Shown: positions 45,935-60,900 of the stretch, piece after piece
How positions within the stretch are numbered: position 1 is the stretch's first letter
Layout: each line of letters starts with the position of its first letter
NCBI RefSeq assembly: GCF_900108295.1
Contig: NZ_FNWK01000001.1
Location: forward strand, 2,167,001 to 2,231,000
DNA: 64,000 nt
Source: Sphingopyxis sp. YR583
Lineage (GTDB): Bacteria > Pseudomonadota > Alphaproteobacteria > Sphingomonadales > Sphingomonadaceae
Reading direction: 5' to 3'
Made by a program: the position numbers and the translations under genes
Notes under the pieces: model-generated
Database searches by the model: none
Told to the model about the DNA's origin: nothing
The model's input: the letters and a program-made list of their open reading frames with translations, nothing else

Positions 45935-48900
45935 ATGCCAAGCGAGAGAATGCATCCAACAGGGCGCGACAAAAGGTCGCGTAGTAAAATAAAACCTCAA
46001 GGTCATCTGCTTGCGCTCGAGCCGCGGATGATGTTCGACGGCGCAGCCGTTGTTACGGCTGCTGCGACGGTCGCGGCAACGGACGCACCCGATGCCCCGC
46101 AAGATACAAGTCGCGTTCCGGTGGACGTGCCCCACGGCCTTTCGCACAACCATTCAGCCCGGCAATGGCAAGATAGCGACGCACGTCAAGATGCGAGCGG
46201 CCCCGAGGAAAGCTATCGTCACGGGCCCGAGAGTTGGAGCGAGCGCGCCGTGCGCGCGTTTTCGGATGGTGATGTCGCCGAGGCGGCGGCAGCAATGCCG
46301 ACCAACATCATCTTCATCGATACCGCTGTCGAAAACTACGCTGAACTGGTGAACGAGTGGTCGGGCAAGGGCGAGGTCGTCCTGATTGATTCTGGCCGCG
46401 ATGGTATCGACCAGATGATGGCGGCGCTTGCCGGGCGATCGGGGCTGGATGCCATCCATATCGTGAGCCACGGGACTGAAAATCGCTTCATGCTGGGAAC
46501 CACCAGCATCGACATCGGCGCTGTTCAGGGCGAGCTTGCAGAAGCATTTCGTGCGATCGGCACCAAGCTGAACGCCGATGGCGACATATTGATCTATGGC
46601 TGCAACGTCAGTGTCGATGATGCCGGCAAGAGCTTCATCGACACGATCGCTGCAAAAACCGGAGCGGATGTCGCAGCCTCGTCGGACCCGACGGGCGCGG
46701 CGGCGAAGGGTGGGGATTGGGTGCTGGAATCGCGCAGTGGCGAGGTCACCGCCTATGTGCTGACGTCCGAACGCTATAACGACCTGTTGCAGCTGACCAA
46801 TCCCTCGTCGGCGTGGACGATCGCCGGGAACAGCGCGAGCACGACGATCGACGGCGTTACGGTGACGATGACATTCACGGGCACCAACGCCTTTACCGCC
46901 CTTACCAACGATACGCTGAACAATATCGCGGCCTTCGCCAACGGCGCGCAGGGCACGCAAGACATCGTCACAACTTTCAACAGCGCGGCTGCGGCGGGGG
47001 TCACCGGCACGATCACCATCACGTTCAGCGAAGCGGTGACCAATCCGATCATCAATATCGACCGGCTGGGCGGTGTGGCCGGTACGGGCCTGAGCAATAG
47101 TGCGACGCTGACATTGGCGACCGCCGGTGCCACGCTGACCAAGCTGTCGGGATCGGGCCATCTGGTCGTGGGTTCGACGAGCATCGTGCGCCAGCAACTC
47201 GTTGCCACGACAGGTGCAGAATCGAGCCTAACCAATAGCGCCGGTACCGCCGCGGGCAGCGTACTGGTCAACGGCACCTTCACATCGCTGACCTTCACCA
47301 TCTCCGGCGCCGCCGCGGACGGGTTTGAACTCAGTGCGATCATCGACCGAGCGCCGACAGCCCAAAACGACAATTTCACGATCAACCGTGGCACCACCAG
47401 TCTGACCGGCAGCCTGTATGCCGACAATGGCAATGGCGCCGACAGCGATGTCCGCAACGACACGCTGACGATCACCCAGATCAACGGCGCCACCTATACT
47501 GTCGGATCTGCGATCGCGCTTGCGAATGGAACGCTGACAATCACGAACGCTACTACCGGTGCGTTCACCTTTGTGCCGAACGCCGGATCGTTCGGTACGC
47601 AGAGCTTTACCTATACCACGTCTGACGCGAATGGCGGCACCAGCACCGCGACGGTTCAAATTCTCGTCAACGACGTGCCGGTGCTCGATCTCAATTCTAC
47701 GCCGTCTCTGACCAATAACGTCGCCAACGCCAATTTCACGACCGATCCCTTTGCGGCGGGCGGTGGCTGGACGCGCAGCGACGCCAATTCGACTTACGGC
47801 AGCGAGTCTATCCGGTGGACGATCGACGCGGCGGGCAACCGCGACGTGTCGCAAACGGTTACCGGCTTTGCCGGCCCCGGCTCGGGGCCCGGTGGCGGCA
47901 CGCAGCTTGTGACATCGATTGCCTGGAACAATTCGAGCAATCTCGTCAATGGCGCGGGTCAAGCGGCGACGCTCGACATCGTCGTTGGCGGCATCACCTA
48001 TGCCCGGATCACCACGGGCGGCCCATCGGGCGGGTTAGTCGGTACCGTCACATATCTGAACGGCGCATCGGGACCGAACACGACGATCGCCGGCAACCAG
48101 TCGAGCTCGACCACCGGCTTTAGCGACATCACGATCAACCTGCCGACCGGCATCGCAAACAGCGCCGCGTTGACCTATCGCTTCAACAGCAATGGCGGCG
48201 GCTCTGACTTCGCCATCGACAATGTCCGGCTCAATTCGCTGACCGATACGACCAGTGGGCGCGACTGGACCGCCAGCTACACCGAAAACGGCACGCCGGT
48301 ATCGATCGCCGACACCGATGCGTCGATCACCGACGGCGACAATGCGAATATGCAGTCGGCGGCGATCGTGCTGACGAACGAGCAGGCGGGCGACCGTTTC
48401 CGCATAGGCGGAGTCGCGGGCACGATCCTGTCCAATGGATCGACCGGAACGATCAACGGCCTGACTTATACCGTCGTCGATACCGGCAGCACGATCACGA
48501 TCCAGTTGACCGGCTCGGCGACCAAGGCGGTCTACGCCGACACGATCGAGTCGGTCTTTTTTGAATCGACGTCGGACAATCCGGGCAGCACGTCGCGCGT
48601 CATCAACGTCACCGTCAACGACGGCATTACCAATTCCAATACCGCGGTCACGACGATCAGCGTGACGCCGGTCAACGACGCACCGGTCAATAGCATGCCG
48701 GCGGCAGGCTATACGATCGCCGAGGATAGCGGTGTATTGGCGCTGACCGGCCTGTCGATTGCCGACATCGATGCGAACAGCGGCAGCTTGACCGTCACAC
48801 TGTCGGTCCCGGTCGGAAGCGGTGTTCTGAACGCCACCGGCGCGGGCGGCGTCGGCGTCACGGGTTCGGGCACGAACAGCATCGTGCTGACGGGTACGCA

Positions 48901-51900
48901 GGCGAACATCAACGCCTTCCTCGCGGGCGCATCGCGTCCCACCTATACGCAGGTCGCCGATTTCAACGGCGCCGTCACGCTGACGATGACGACCAATGAC
49001 GGCGGAAACAACGGTACGGGCGGAGCGCAGAGCGACACCGACAGCGTCACGATTTCGATCACCCCGGTTGCCGATATCGTGGCCGATGCGCCCAGCGTGA
49101 ATGAGGACACCGTCCTGCTGATTTCGCCGTTGGCGAACGACAGTTTTGAAAGTGCAACGGCACAGATCACCGCGGTGGCGGGTATCGCCATCTTGCCCGG
49201 CGGATCGGTGGCGGTGCCCAATGGTACGGTCACGCTCAACGGCTCGAACCAGCTGACCTTCACGTCCGCGGCGAATTTCAATGGGACGTCAACTTTCAGC
49301 TATACCGTCACCTCGGGCGGGGTGACCGAAACGGCGAATATCGTCGTCACCGTGAACGCGGTGAATGATGCGCCATCGGGCACCGACGCAACGCTGACCG
49401 CCACCGAAGATACGCCCTATACTTTCGCTACGGCGAACTTCGGATTCAGCGATCCGGTCGAAGGCAATGCCTTTGCCGGGGTGGTGATCAGCACATTGCC
49501 TGCCAATGGCATACTTCGGCTGAACGGTGTCGCGGTCACCGCCGGCACATTCGTCACCGCAGCGCAGATTGCTGCCGGCCAGCTGACCTGGCAGGGCGCA
49601 GCGAACGCGAATGGCAACGGGCTTGGCAGCTTCACCTTCCAGGTCCGCGATAATGGCGGCACCGCGAACGGTGGGCAGGACACCGACCAGAGCCCCAATA
49701 CGATCAACTTCAACGTCGCGGCGGTCAACGATGCGCCTTCCGGCACCGATGCAGTGCTGACGGCGATCGAAGACACGCCGTTCGCTTTTTCGGCAGCCAA
49801 TTTCGGTTTCAGCGATCCGGTCGAGGGCAACGCTTTTGCCGGGGTGGTCATCACCACCGTGCCCGCGAACGGGACGATGTTGCTGAACGGCGTTCCGGTC
49901 ACGGCCGGTACCTTCGTTACCGCGGCACAGCTCGCTGCCGGCCAGTTGACCTGGCAGGGTGCGGCGAACGCGAATGGCAGCGGCTTGGGCAGCTTTACCT
50001 TCCAAGTCCGCGACAATGGCGGGACGGCGAATGGCGGGATCGATACCGATCAATCGCCGAACACGATCAGCTTTAACGTCACCGCGGTCAACGACGCGCC
50101 CGCCGGTGCCGATGCGGTGCTGACCGCGATCGAAGATACGCCTTACGCCTTCACTGCGGCGAATTTTGGTTTTGCCGACGCCATCGATGGCAACGCCTTC
50201 GCCGGTGTGCTGATCACGACCTTGCCCGCGAATGGCACGCTTCGGCTGAACGGGGTTGCGGTCACCGCCGGCACATTCGTCACCGCAGCGCAGATCGCCG
50301 CCGGCCAGCTGACCTGGCAGGGTGCGGCGAACGCGAACGGCAACGGGCTGGGCAGCTTCACCTTCCAGGTCCGTGACAATGGCGGCACCTCGAATGGCGG
50401 GATCGACACCGACCAGAGCCCCAACACGATCAGTTTTAACGTCACGCCGGTCAACGATGCGCCGTCGGGCACCGACGCGGTGCTGACCGCGATTGAAGAT
50501 GCGCCCTTCGCCTTCACCGCAGCGAACTTCGGGTTCAGCGATGCTGTCGAGGGCAATGCTTTCGCCGGTGTGGTCATCACCACCGTGCCTGCCAACGGCA
50601 CGATGCTGCTGAACGGCGTTCCGGTGACTGCTGGAACCTTCGTCACCGCCGCGCAGATCGCGGCAGGCCAGCTGACCTGGCAGGGCGCGGCGAACGCGAA
50701 CGGCAGCGGCTTGGGCAGCTTTACCTTCCAGGTCCGCGACAATGGCGGCACCGCCAATGGCGGGGTCGATACCGATCAAAGCCCCAACACGATCAGTTTC
50801 AACGTCACCCCGGTCAACGACCCACCGTCGGGCACCGACGCGGTGCTCAGCGCCACCGAAGACACGCCCTTTGTCTTTTCCGCAGGCAATTTCGGCTTCA
50901 CCGATGCCATCGACGGCGATGTCTTTGCGGGCGTCGTCATCACCACTTTGCCGGCCAATGGCACCATGTTGCTGAACGGCGTTCCAGTGACCGCCGGAAC
51001 CTTTGTTACGGCGGCGCAGCTCGCGGCGGGTCAGCTGGTCTGGCAGGGTGCGGCGAACGCGAATGGCAATGGGCTGGGCAGCTTTACCTTCCAGGTTCGT
51101 GACAACGGCGGCACCGCGAATGGCGGGGTCGATACCGATCAATCGCCCAACACCATCAGTTTCAACGTCGCGGCGGTTAACGACGCCCCGGTGCTCGACC
51201 TGAACGGCGCGGCAGCCGGCAATAATTACACGGCTGCCTATACCGAAGATGGCGCCGCGGTGGCGATTGCGGCGCCGACGGTCGGTGTCTCCGACGTCGA
51301 CAGCGTCAATATGCAGTCGGCATCCATCGTCATTACCAACGGGTCGGCGGGCGATGTGCTGTCGATCGCGGGCGCGCTGCCCGCGGGTATTGTCGCGAGC
51401 TATAATCCGGCGACCTACACGCTGACGCTCAGTGGGGTGGCATCGTCCGCCAGCTATGCAGCGGCGGTGGCGCAGATCCGCTATGCGACGACGTCCGACA
51501 CTCCGGCCACGACTGCGCGCACGATCAACGGCACCGTCACCGATTCCGCGGGGCTCAGCTCGGCGATCGCGACGACGACGATCAATGTGACGGCGTTCAA
51601 CGATCCGATCGTCAACACGATCCGCAGCTATACGGTGGCCGAAGATGGCGCGCTGACATTGTCGGGCCTGTCGGTCAGCGACGCTGACGCTGGAAACGGA
51701 ACGATTTCGGTCACATTGTCGGTCCCGGCGGGCACAGGGACGATCACCGCCGCGTCGGCTGGGGGTGTCACCATTGCCAATTCGGGCACCAACAGCATCG
51801 TACTGAGCGGCACGATCAGCGACATCAACGCCTATCTGGCGAATGCCGCGACACAGCCGGTTTTCCGTCAGGCGGTCGGCGATTTCAACGGTTCGATCCA

Positions 51901-54900
51901 GCTTGCCATGGTGTCGAACGACAATGGCAATACGGGTTCGGGCGGCGCGACGACCGACACGTCGACGATCACCATCACCGCAGTGGCCGACATCGTCGCC
52001 GACACCGCGACGGTCAACGAAGACAATGCGGTGACGATCTCTCCGCTGGCGAACGACAGTTTCGAAAATGCGGCGCCGCAGATTACGGCGGTTGGGGGGC
52101 AGGCGATCGCGCCAGGCGGGACGGTCAATGTGCCGAACGGTACTGTCACGCTCAACGCATCGAACCAGCTGATCTTCACGCCTGCTGCCAATTTCAACGG
52201 CACCTCGACCTTCAGCTATAGCGTCACATCGGGCGGGGTGGTCGAGACCGCCAATGTCGTCGTCACGGTCAATGCCGTCAACGACACGCCGACACTGACC
52301 GTGCCCGCCAATATCGCGACCAATGAAGATACGCCGGTGACGATCACCGGCATCAGTTTCGGCGATGTCGATGCGGGTAGCGGCGCGGTGCGCGTTACGC
52401 TGAGCGTGCTGGCCGGCGTGCTCAACTGGGCCGCGGTACCCGGCGTCGCGGTCAGCGGCAATGGCACGGGCACGGTCACGCTGACCGGCACGATCGCCGC
52501 GATCAACGCCGGCATGGCGTCGGCGCTGAGCTATACGCCAGCGGCGAACGCCAACGGCCCGGTCACGCTCACGACGACGATCAACGATCAGGGGAACAGC
52601 GGGATCGACCCCGGCACGTCGGGCGACGCGAACAGCGAACAGGCGACCGCAACCACGGTGATCGCGATCGCTCCGGTCAACGACGCGCCGGTTGCGGTCA
52701 ACGACAGCTTTGCGACGACCGAAAATGCGCCGGTGACCTTTGCCGTGCTCGGCAACGACAGCGATATCGACTCGCCGACGCTGACGATTACCCAGATCAA
52801 CGGCACCGCGATCGTTCCCGGCGGCAGCGTCGCGGTGACCGGCGGCAGCGTGCTACTCAACGCGAATGGCACGCTCACCTTTACCCCGACGACGGGATTC
52901 AGCGGCTCGCCGTCGTTCACCTATACGATTTCCGACGGATCCCTGACTGCGACCGCCACGGTGTTCGGCGAGGTCGGAGCGATCAACCATGCGCCCAGCG
53001 GCACCGACGCGACACTGACTCTGACCGAAGACGCGACCCATGTCTTTACCGTCGCCAATTTCGGCTTCAGCGACGTGCTCGACGGAAACAGCTTTACCGG
53101 TGTCCTGATCACCACGCTGCCCGCCAATGGTACGATGCTGCTGGGCGGCGCGCCGATCAGCCCGGGGACCTTCGTCACCGCGGCGCAGCTTGCCGCGGGC
53201 CTGCTCACTTTCACGCCCGCCGCGAACGATAACGGCACGGGCCTGGGCAGCTTCACCTTCCAGGTCCGCGATAACGGCGGCACCGCGAACGGCGGGGTCG
53301 ACACCGACCAGAGCGCCAACCGGATCAATTTCAACGTCACCCCGGTGAACGACGCGCCCGCCGGCACCGATGCAGTGCTGAATGCGACCGAAGATACGCC
53401 GTTCGTGTTTACCGCAGGCAATTTCGGATTCAGCGACCCTGCCGATGGTAACGCCTTTGCCGGCCTTGTCATTTCGACCCTGCCAGCCAATGGCACGCTG
53501 ACGTTGAATGGCGCGCCGGTCACGGCGGGAAGCTTCGTTACCGCGGCGCAGATTGCTACGGGCGGGCTTGTCTGGACCCCGGCCGCCGACGCGAATGGCA
53601 ATGGATTGGGTAGCTTCACTTTCCAGGTCCGCGACAATGGCGGCACCGCGAATGGCGGGGTCGATACCGACCAGAGCCCGAACGCGATCAGCTTCAACGT
53701 CGCTGCGGTCAACGATGCGCCGGTGGCGGTCAACGACAGCTTTACAATTGCCGAAGATACGCCGGCGACGATCGATGTGCGTGCCAATGATATCGACGTC
53801 GATGCGGGCGCGGTGCTGACGGTGGCTGCGGTCAACGGCGCGGCGATCGTTGCGGGCGGGCCGGGTGTGGCGGTGACCGGCGGCACGGTGACGCTCGACG
53901 GCCAGGGGCGCCTCGTGTTTACGCCGACGGCTAATTATAACGGCCCGACCTCTTTCACTTATACCGTGCGCGATGAAAATGGCGCGACATCGACCGCGAC
54001 GGTGACCGGAACGGTTACGCCCGTGGCCGATCCGGTTGTCAACACTGTCCCCGCGACGGTGACCGGGGCCGAAGATACGGTTATCCAGTTCAGCACCGCC
54101 AATGGGCAGATCGTCTCGGTCAGCGACCCCGACAATGGCACGCTGACGGTAACCTTGACCGGCACGAATGGGCTTTTGTCGCTGTCGACGGTGGCCGGGC
54201 TGACCTTTACCGGCGGCGACGGCACGCTCGATACGACGATGACGTTCAGCGGATCGGCCGCGGCGATCAATGCCGCGCTCGACGGCCTGCGGTTCCAGCC
54301 CAATCCAGATTATAACGGCCCGGCGCAGATCAGCATGACCACCAGCCGCGCGCCCGACGGCGCGGTCGATACCGACGTTATCGCGATTACCCTGACGCCG
54401 GTTGCCGATATCGTTGCCGACACCGTGACGACGACCGAGGACACGCCAATCAGCTTCAACGTGCTGACGGGATCGAATGGCGCGTCGCCCGACAATTTCG
54501 AGGATACAGGGCGCGTCGTCACCTCGGTGACCCAGCCGCCCGCCGGACAGGGCAGCGTGACCTTCGCCGCGAACGGGGCGATCATCTATACACCGCCCGC
54601 CGATTTCAACGGCACGACCAGTTTCACCTATACGGTCACAGCGGGCGGCGTGACCGAAACCGCAACGGTGACGGTCAATGTGACTGCGGTGAACGACGCC
54701 CCGACACTCGACCTCGACGGCGCGGCGGGCGGCACCGGCTATGCGACCAGCTATACCGAAAATGGCGCGGGCACCGCGATCATCGCGCCCGGCGGCATCG
54801 TCGCCGACATCGACAGCGCGGCGCTGACCAGCGCGACGGTAGTGATCGCCAACGGATCGGCGGGCGATATTTTGTCGATCGTCGGTGCGCTCCCGGCCGG

Positions 54901-57900
54901 GATTACCGCCAGTTATGATCCGTCGACCTTCACGCTGACCCTGTCGGGCGCGGCGGCGCCCGCGGCATACAAGGCCGCGCTCGATGCGGTGCGCTATGCC
55001 TCGACGTCGGATAGCCCCGCCTCTGCCGCGCGCACGATCGATGTCACCGTCAGCGACGGCGCGCTCAGTTCGGCGTCCGCGCGCGCGACGGTTACGATCA
55101 TCCCGGTGAACGACGCACCGGCGGGCACCGATGCGGTGCTGAACGCCACCGAAGACACGCCCTTTGTGTTCACCGCCGGCAATTTCGGTTTCAGCGACGC
55201 GGCGGAGGGCGATGGCTTTGCCGGCGTCGTCATCACGACGCTGCCCGCGAATGGCGTCCTGACGCTGAACGGTGTCGCCGTCACCGCGAACAGCTTTGTC
55301 ACCGCGGCGCAGATCGCGGCGGGACAGCTTGTCTGGACGCCCGCCGCAGATGCCAATGGTGCCGGGCTCGGCAGTTTCACGTTCCAGGTCCGCGACAATG
55401 GCGGCACGGCGAATGGCGGGATCGACACCGACCAGTCGCCCAACACAATCAGCTTCACCGTCGCCAACATCAATGATGCGCCGGTTTCCAGCGACCTGGC
55501 GGTGACGATTGTCGAAGACAATGTGCTGAACGGCACGCTGCCGGGCTACACCGACGCCGACGGCGATATCGCGACCTATCGCGCGGGTTCGACGACACCC
55601 GCGCATGGCATAGTGACGATCAATCCCGACGGCACCTACAGCTATACGCCTGCGGCCGATTTCAACGGCACGGACATCTTCTCCTTCATCGTCGACGACG
55701 GCAATGGCGGGACGGTCGAGCGGCAGGTGACGATCACCGTCACGCCGGTCAACGATGCCCCGGTGGTGACCAGCCCGATCCCTGACCGCACGCGGCCTGA
55801 TGGCGCGAGCGTCAGTTTCGACACCTCGACCTTCTTTGCCGATCTGGCCGATGGCGACGCGTTGAGCTTCAGCGCGATGGGCCTGCCCGCCGGTCTGACA
55901 ATCAATGCCGCGGGTCTGATCAGCGGGACGATCGACCCGGCGGCCAGCCAGGGCGGGGTAGGGGGCGTCTACACCGTCGTCGTCACGGCCAGCGACGGCA
56001 ATGGTGGTACGGTCAGCGATACCTTCACCTTCACTGTAACCAACCCGGCGCCGGTGGCCGTAGACGACGCGGTGACCACCGCGGAGGACACCGCCGTCAC
56101 CCTCAACCTGCTCGACGGGTCGGCCAGCGGCGGTACGCCCGACAGCGACACCGACGGGGATCCGCTGACCATTACCTCCGCTACCGCGAGCAATGGCACC
56201 GTGACGATTGGCGCGAATGGTGCGGTCACCTATACGCCCAACGCCAATTTCAACGGCACCGACACGATCGTTTATACGATTTCGGACGGCAATGGCGGCA
56301 CCGCGCAGGCGGTGGTGACGGTGACGGTGACACCGGTCAACGACGCGCCTTCGACGACCCCGATCCCCGACCGGCTGCGGAATGACGGCGACACGGTTTC
56401 ATTCAACGCCGCGACCTTCTTCAGCGACGTCGACGGCAATACGCTGACCTATTCGGCGACGGGTCTGCCGCCGGGGCTGAGCATCGATCCGGTGACCGGA
56501 GTGATATCCGGCACGATCACGGCCGGCGCTTCGGGCTCGACCGGTTCGACCGTCTATACCATCACCGTCACCGCGAACGACGGCAATGGCGGCCAGTCGT
56601 CGATCACCTATCGCAACACGGTGGTGAATATCGCGCCGAACGCCAATGACGACAGCGCGACGACCAATGAGGACACCTCGGTCGATATCGCAGTGCTCGC
56701 GAATGACGTCGATCCAGACGGCGATGCGACCTTCATCGTCCGCGTCAACAACCAGTCGCTGACCGTTGGCGGTCCCGCGGTCGACACCGCGAATGGCAGC
56801 GTCCAACTGGTCAACGTCGGCGGCGTGACGATGCTCCGTTTCACCCCCGATGCCGATTATAATGGCACCGAATCCTTCACTTACACGATCGACGACGGAA
56901 ACAGCGGCATCAACACCGCGGTCGTCACGGTCAACGTCCTGCCGGTCAACGACGGTCCGATCTCGCAGCAGCCGATCCCCGATCGCGTCCGCGCCGATGG
57001 CCAGACCTTCGATTATGACATGGGCGATTTCTTCAGCGATCCCGATGGCGACACGCTCAACTTCGTCGTGACCGGCTTGCCGGTCGGGCTGACGATGAAT
57101 CCCGCGACCGGCGTGATCTCCGGAACGATCGACAAAAATGCCAGCCAGGGCGGCCCGGCAGGGAACGGCATCTATACCGTCACGGTCACCGCCTATGACC
57201 GGCCCGGCGCGACGGGGCTTTCGCAGACGCGCAGCTTCACGCTCACAACCACCAACCCCGGGCCGACGGCAAACAATGACACGGTCACCACGGCCGAAGA
57301 CACGCCGCTGGTCGTCAATGTGCTGGGCAACGACGTCGATCCCGACGGCGATCCGCTGACCGTGACCAGCGCATTGGCCGCGAACGGCTTGGTGACGATC
57401 AACGCCGACGGCACCTTGTCCTACACGCCCAATGCCGATTTCAACGGCACCGACACGATCATCTATACGATCGACGACGGCAATGGCGGAACGTCAAGCG
57501 CGACGGTGACCGTCACTGTCAGCGCGGTCAACGACGCGCCGACCGTGACGCCCATTCCCGCGATCACGACCAGCGACGACGCGGTCATCGATTTCGACGT
57601 GGGAAGCTATTTCAGCGACGTCGATGCCGGCACCGATCTCGACTTCTCATTCACCGGCACCTTGCCCCCCGGGCTCAGCTTCGACGCCGAAACCGGCCGG
57701 ATCAGCGGCACGCTGACCAACGACGCCTCGGCGAATACGCCCTATGTCATGATCATCACCGCCGACGACGGCAATGGCGGGACGGTCCAGACGACGCTGA
57801 CCTGGAATATCCAGAACCTGCCGCCGCAGGCCTTTGCCGACACGCTGCGCCTGTCCGAAGATGCAGGTCCGACTAGCGGCACCAATGTGCTCGACAATGA

Positions 57901-60900
57901 TGTCGATCCCGATGGCGACGGTAAAGTCGTCGCAGCGATCAACGGCGATCCCGCGGGCGTTGGCCAGCCGGTGACCGGTTCGAACGGCGGGACGTTCATC
58001 GTCAACGCCGACGGAACCTATACCTTCGATCCCGGCTCGGACTTCGGCGATCTGCAGGTCGGTGAATCGCGCACGACGGTGATCACCTATTTGCTCGACG
58101 ATACCGACGGCGGTTTCGACACCGGCTTTATCACCGTCACCGTCGACGGCACCAACGATGCGCCGGTCGCCGCGGTCATTCCCGATATTGCCGGCGCCGA
58201 CAGCCAGTCGGTGACCGCCAACCCGATCGATGTGGCGAGCTTTTTCAGCGATGTAGAGGGCGACGCCCTGACGTTCAGCGCGACGGGCCTGCCGCCGGGG
58301 CTGTCGATGGATAGCGCCGGACGGATCACCGGTATCATTGCCGCCAATGCTTCGGTCAACGGCCCCTATACGGTCGTGGTCACGGCCAGCGACGGTCGCA
58401 CGACGACGACGCAGAGCTTCGAATATAGCGTCGCCAATCCGGCGCCGACTGCGGTCAACGACCTCACGACGACGGTCGAGGACACCGCGATCGATATCGA
58501 CGTGCTCGCAAACGACACCGATCCCGACGGCGACACCTTGGTCGTCGACCCGACGTTCCCGCCGATCGCCGCCAACGGCACGGTCACAATCAACCCAGAC
58601 GGGACGCTGCATTATGTCCCGAACTCCGATTACAACGGCATCGACACGATCATCTATCGCCTCAGCGACGGGCAGGGCGGGTTCAGCACCGGGGTGGTCA
58701 ACGTCAATGTCGGGGTCGTCAATGACGCGCCGGTCGGAACGCCGATCCCCAATACCGAACGCAACGACGGCGCGTCGGTGTCGATCAATGTGTCGGGTTA
58801 TTTCTCCGACATCGACGGCGACACGCTCAGCTATACGGTCACCGGACTGCCGCAGGGGCTGACCCTCGACCCGGTGACCGGGGTCATCTCGGGCACGATC
58901 GTGTCGGGCGCCTCAGGGCCGACCGGACGGTCGGACTATAGCGTCCAGATCACCGCGAATGATGGCAATGGCGGCACCACGTCGGTCACCTTCACCCTGA
59001 CCGCGGTCAATATCGCGCCGATTGCCAACGCCGACAGCGCGGTGACCAACGAAGACACGGCGGTCAACATCGCCGTGCTGGCCAACGACAGCGATCCCGA
59101 CGGCGACGGCGTCGCGGTCATCCGCGTCAACAACGTCACCCTGACGCTCGGCGTGCCGGTGACAGTCACCGACGGAACGGTCACCCTCGTCGACGTCGGC
59201 GGGGTCCGGATGCTGCGCTTCGTGCCCAATCCCGATTTCAACGGCACCACGACGTTCAGCTATGCGATCGGCGACGGCAATGGCGGGTTCGACGATGCGG
59301 TGGTCAGCATCAACGTCGCCGCGACCAACGATACGCCCGTCGCCGCCAGCCCGGCGCCCGACCGCACCCAGCCCGACAGCGCCAGCGTCAGCTTCGATAT
59401 TTCCTCCTACTTCAGCGACATCGACGGCGATGACCTCGATTACGACATCACCGGGCTTCCGCCGGGACTGACCTATGACGCCGAAACGGGGCTGGTCAGC
59501 GGCACGATCGCGGCCAATGCCAGCCAGGGCGGCGTCGGCGGAGTTTATAGCGTGACGATCGTTGCACGCGATCCGTTCGGGGCGACGGTCACGCAAAGCT
59601 TTGACTTCACGGTGACAAACCCACCCCCGGTCGCGGCAAACGATATCGTCTCGGTCGCCGAGGACGGCAGCGTCACCTTCGATCCGATCACCGGCGTAGG
59701 CACGGTCAGCGGCGCGGCCGGTGCCGATGTCGATCCCGATGGCGATACGCTGACGGTCGTCACCGTCGCGGGTGGTCAGCCGATCGCGCCGGGATCGCCC
59801 GTCAGCCTGCCGTCGGGCGTGCTGTCGATGAACCCCGACGGGACGCTGACCTTTGTTCCCATTGCCGATTTCAACGGCCCGGTGACGATCACCTATACCG
59901 TGTCGGATGGCAATGGCGGAACCGCACAGGCGGTGATCACGATCAATGTCGACCCCCGCAACGATACGCCGACCGTCGATCTGAACGGTGCCGGCGCCGG
60001 TGTGGACCGCGGCGTCGGTTTTGCCGAGGGCGATGCGCCCGTTTCGATCGTGACCGCAGACGGGTCGGCGTTCGATGTCGAGGACGAGATCGTCAGCCTC
60101 GATATCGCGCTCGCCGGTTTTGTCGATGCGGGGCAAGAGATCATCCACCTGAACGGGCGGATCGATTTCGTCGCCGGTACGCCGTCGACCGGAACGGTCA
60201 CCTTTGGCGCCGCGACCTTCAGCTACAACTATGACGGCGCGGGTTTGCTCCATATCGAAAATGCGGCCGGGGCAGGGACGCCCATATCGCGCGACGATGT
60301 CACGGCGCTGATCCGCGCGCTGCAATATGAAAACCGCAGCGAGGATCCGACCGCCGGAGACCGCAGTCTGACTTTCACCGTGACCGATGCACAGGGTGCG
60401 ACCTCGGCAGCGGCAGTTGCCACGATCGCGGTGACGCCGGTCAACGACGCGCCTACCTCGACGCCGATCGCGGCGCAGTCGGGCAGCGATGCCGCGGTGG
60501 TCAGTCTCGACGTCTCGGGCAATTTTGCCGACGCCGATGGCACGCTGACCTTCGCCGCGACCGGCCTGCCACCGGGGCTGGCGATCGATCCCGCGACGGG
60601 CGTTGTTTCCGGCATCATCGACCGGTCGGCGAGCGTTGGCGGACCCTATAATGTCACGGTCACCGCGACCGACGATGGCGGCGCCATAACGCAGCAGAGC
60701 TTTGCCTGGACCGTCGTCAATCCGGCCCCGACAGCGGTCGACGATGTGCTGACGGTTTCGGAAAATGCACTGGGCAGCGGTGATGTGACGCCCGGCACCG
60801 CGGGACAGGACAGCGATCCCGACGGCGATCCGCTGACCGTGAGCGCGGTCAATGGTGTGGCGGCAAATGTCGGCGCCGCGGTGGCTGGATCGGCTGGCGG

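Noticed and set aside
49289..51142. 617-codon open frame on the minus strand inside the adhesin region
   Set aside because: It is antisense to the clear repeat protein; its repeats mirror the 363-bp DNA units and its Arg/Gly/Asp-rich composition is that of a shadow frame. The same applies to 52853-55606, 58913-60976 and 62306-63157.
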